From positions 3,596,001 to 3,660,000 of the forward strand of contig OZ241377.1 of the NCBI GenBank assembly GCA_965200615.1: a stretch of 64,000 nt of DNA, given 5' to 3'. Below the pieces are notes generated by a model, which worked only from the letters and a program-made list of their open reading frames with translations, did not search any database and was not told the DNA's origin. The stretch is from Bin5 sp965200615. Its GTDB lineage: Bacteria > Chloroflexota > Anaerolineae > Caldilineales > Caldilineaceae. Numbering within the stretch: position 1 is the first letter of the stretch; every line of letters begins with the position of its first letter. Below are positions 63,308 to 64,000 of the stretch, in pieces. A program made the position numbers and the translations under genes.

Positions 63308-63454
63308 AGGTGTCTCCTAGCTTGAATGAAGTGAACAGGAGTTGAAGAAATCGTACACAAATCGGGGGCGTAGGTCAACCGCGCCCCGGCGCCGGATCTG
63401 AAGAGCTTTCGGGTTTTGTCGGTTCTTCTGATACTGTGCTTACAACGCCCGCGA

Positions 63455-63483
63455 TTGGTGGTGCAGAGCCGCTGTATTATTAT
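63455..63483 (+). promoter_or_regulatory. Possible promoter before the SDR gene
   Basis: TTGGTG, 17-bp spacer, TATTAT. Two mismatches in the -35, two in the -10; a GGAGGG ribosome site follows at about 63520. Confidence 0.3.
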
Positions 63484-63533
63484 GCTTGAAAAATGCGGCA
63501 TGACTCAATGTCAGTGTAAGGAGGGAACCAGCG

Positions 63534-64000
63534 GTGCAAGAGCGAGCCCCAGAACTTGAGAGCGCGCTCAACTTTGCGGGCAAAGTCGCCCTGATAAGCG
63601 GCGGCGGCCGGGGCATCGGCGCGGGGATTTCAAAGCGTTTTGCCGAGGCAGGCGCGTCGGTGGTCGTTAGCTACGTGCGGGCGGAGTCGGCGGCCCAAGA
63701 GGTCGTCGAACAGATTCAGGCGGCTGGTGGGCAAGCCCAGGAAGTACGGGCTGACGTTTCCCGGGCAGACGATGTGGAACGGTTGATTTCGCAGACAGTA
63801 GAACGGTTCGGACGGCTGGATGTGCTGGTCAACAACGCCGGTATCTATCCTCTTTCGCCACTGTTGGAGATGGCTGACCGCGAATGGGCGCAGGTGTTGG
63901 CAGCCAACCTGACTGGCACACACTACTGCACACAACGAGCTGCACGGGCGATGATCGAGATGTCTGCGCGGCGGGACAGTAGCGAGAGCAGCGGCTCGAT
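63534..64000 (+). CDS. SDR-family oxidoreductase, 5' part
   Basis: The first 155 codons of a short-chain dehydrogenase, cut by the window edge. The NAD(P)-binding motif ISGGGRGIGAGI, the NNAG motif (VNNAGIYP) and the middle helices are visible; the catalytic Ser-Tyr-Lys lies beyond the edge. GTG start behind a GAGGGA box. FabG-like and sugar dehydrogenases share this pattern. Confidence 0.88.
   Translation, partial: MQERAPELESALNFAGKVALISGGGRGIGAGISKRFAEAGASVVVSYVRAESAAQEVVEQIQAAGGQAQEVRADVSRADDVERLISQTVERFGRLDVLVNNAGIYPLSPLLEMADREWAQVLAANLTGTHYCTQRAARAMIEMSARRDSSESSGS

Overview
The window looks like a chromosomal segment of a free-living or host-associated bacterium of the Chloroflexota (Anaerolineae/Caldilinea-like). 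This placement is an inference from gene content and style: moderately GC-rich DNA, frequent TTG/GTG starts, a LytR-CpsA-Psr protein with a Thr/Pro linker, MenA, a TrkH/KtrB K+ channel, a phosphoserine phosphatase of the ThrH type, heterodimeric ABC exporters, and above all five phytanoyl-CoA-dioxygenase-like (PhyH) genes alongside a sulfatase, a Gfo/Idh/MocA oxidoreductase and sugar-acid genes. No 16S, tRNA or other phylogenetic anchor is visible, so the assignment is tentative.

Layout. 1-20 kb is mostly housekeeping: the start of a possible aminopeptidase and a K+ transporter on the minus strand; then on the plus strand a histidine phosphatase, ThrH, an Fbp/ThiP-type ABC permease and ATPase, Zwf, a small decayed locus, an alpha-glucan phosphorylase, a TIGR01777 epimerase, a polytopic membrane protein, MenA, a CrtI/CrtO-like oxidoreductase, a small beta-repeat protein, an alpha/beta hydrolase and a methyltransferase. 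18.8-29.0 kb is a minus-strand block read polX > SH3-domain membrane protein > ligA > helical-repeat protein > CpXC protein > cinA > LCP; the first three overlap by 4 bp each, and the PolX has lost its polymerase catalytic aspartates. 29.3-34.4 kb holds an orphan MalK-type ATPase and a heterodimeric ABC exporter pair, one subunit having a degenerate ATPase site.

34.9-39.4 kb is the most distinctive part: three PhyH-type Fe(II)/2-oxoglutarate oxygenases and an MFS transporter with overlapping or nearly touching reading frames. The middle oxygenase carries a C-terminal HEAT-repeat domain. 39.5-58.6 kb is a catabolic and accessory region: PopT/DUF368; an operon of Gfo/Idh/MocA, MFS and a split UxaA/SuyAB-type lyase; an unknown protein behind a near-consensus promoter; a sulfatase next to a lipoprotein made of two DUF3298-like repeats plus a polysaccharide deacetylase; RhaM, RbsK and a frameshifted gene remnant; a double ferritin-like protein; an HpaI-type aldolase; an Asp-box beta-propeller; a truncated nucleotidyltransferase; a methyltransferase; and an M20 peptidase. 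59-64 kb has two more PhyH genes, an IS5-family element (IS427-like) whose transposase is broken by an apparent 7-bp tandem duplication, an orphan sugar-type binding lipoprotein right behind that IS, and the start of an SDR oxidoreductase.

Functionally the right half reads as a toolkit for sulfated or deoxy-sugar and sugar-acid use (sulfatase, deacetylase, mutarotase, kinase, dehydratase, aldolase, oxidoreductase, transporters). The PhyH-HEAT-MFS cluster is the best candidate for an undescribed system. No CRISPR array, rRNA or tRNA was recognised.
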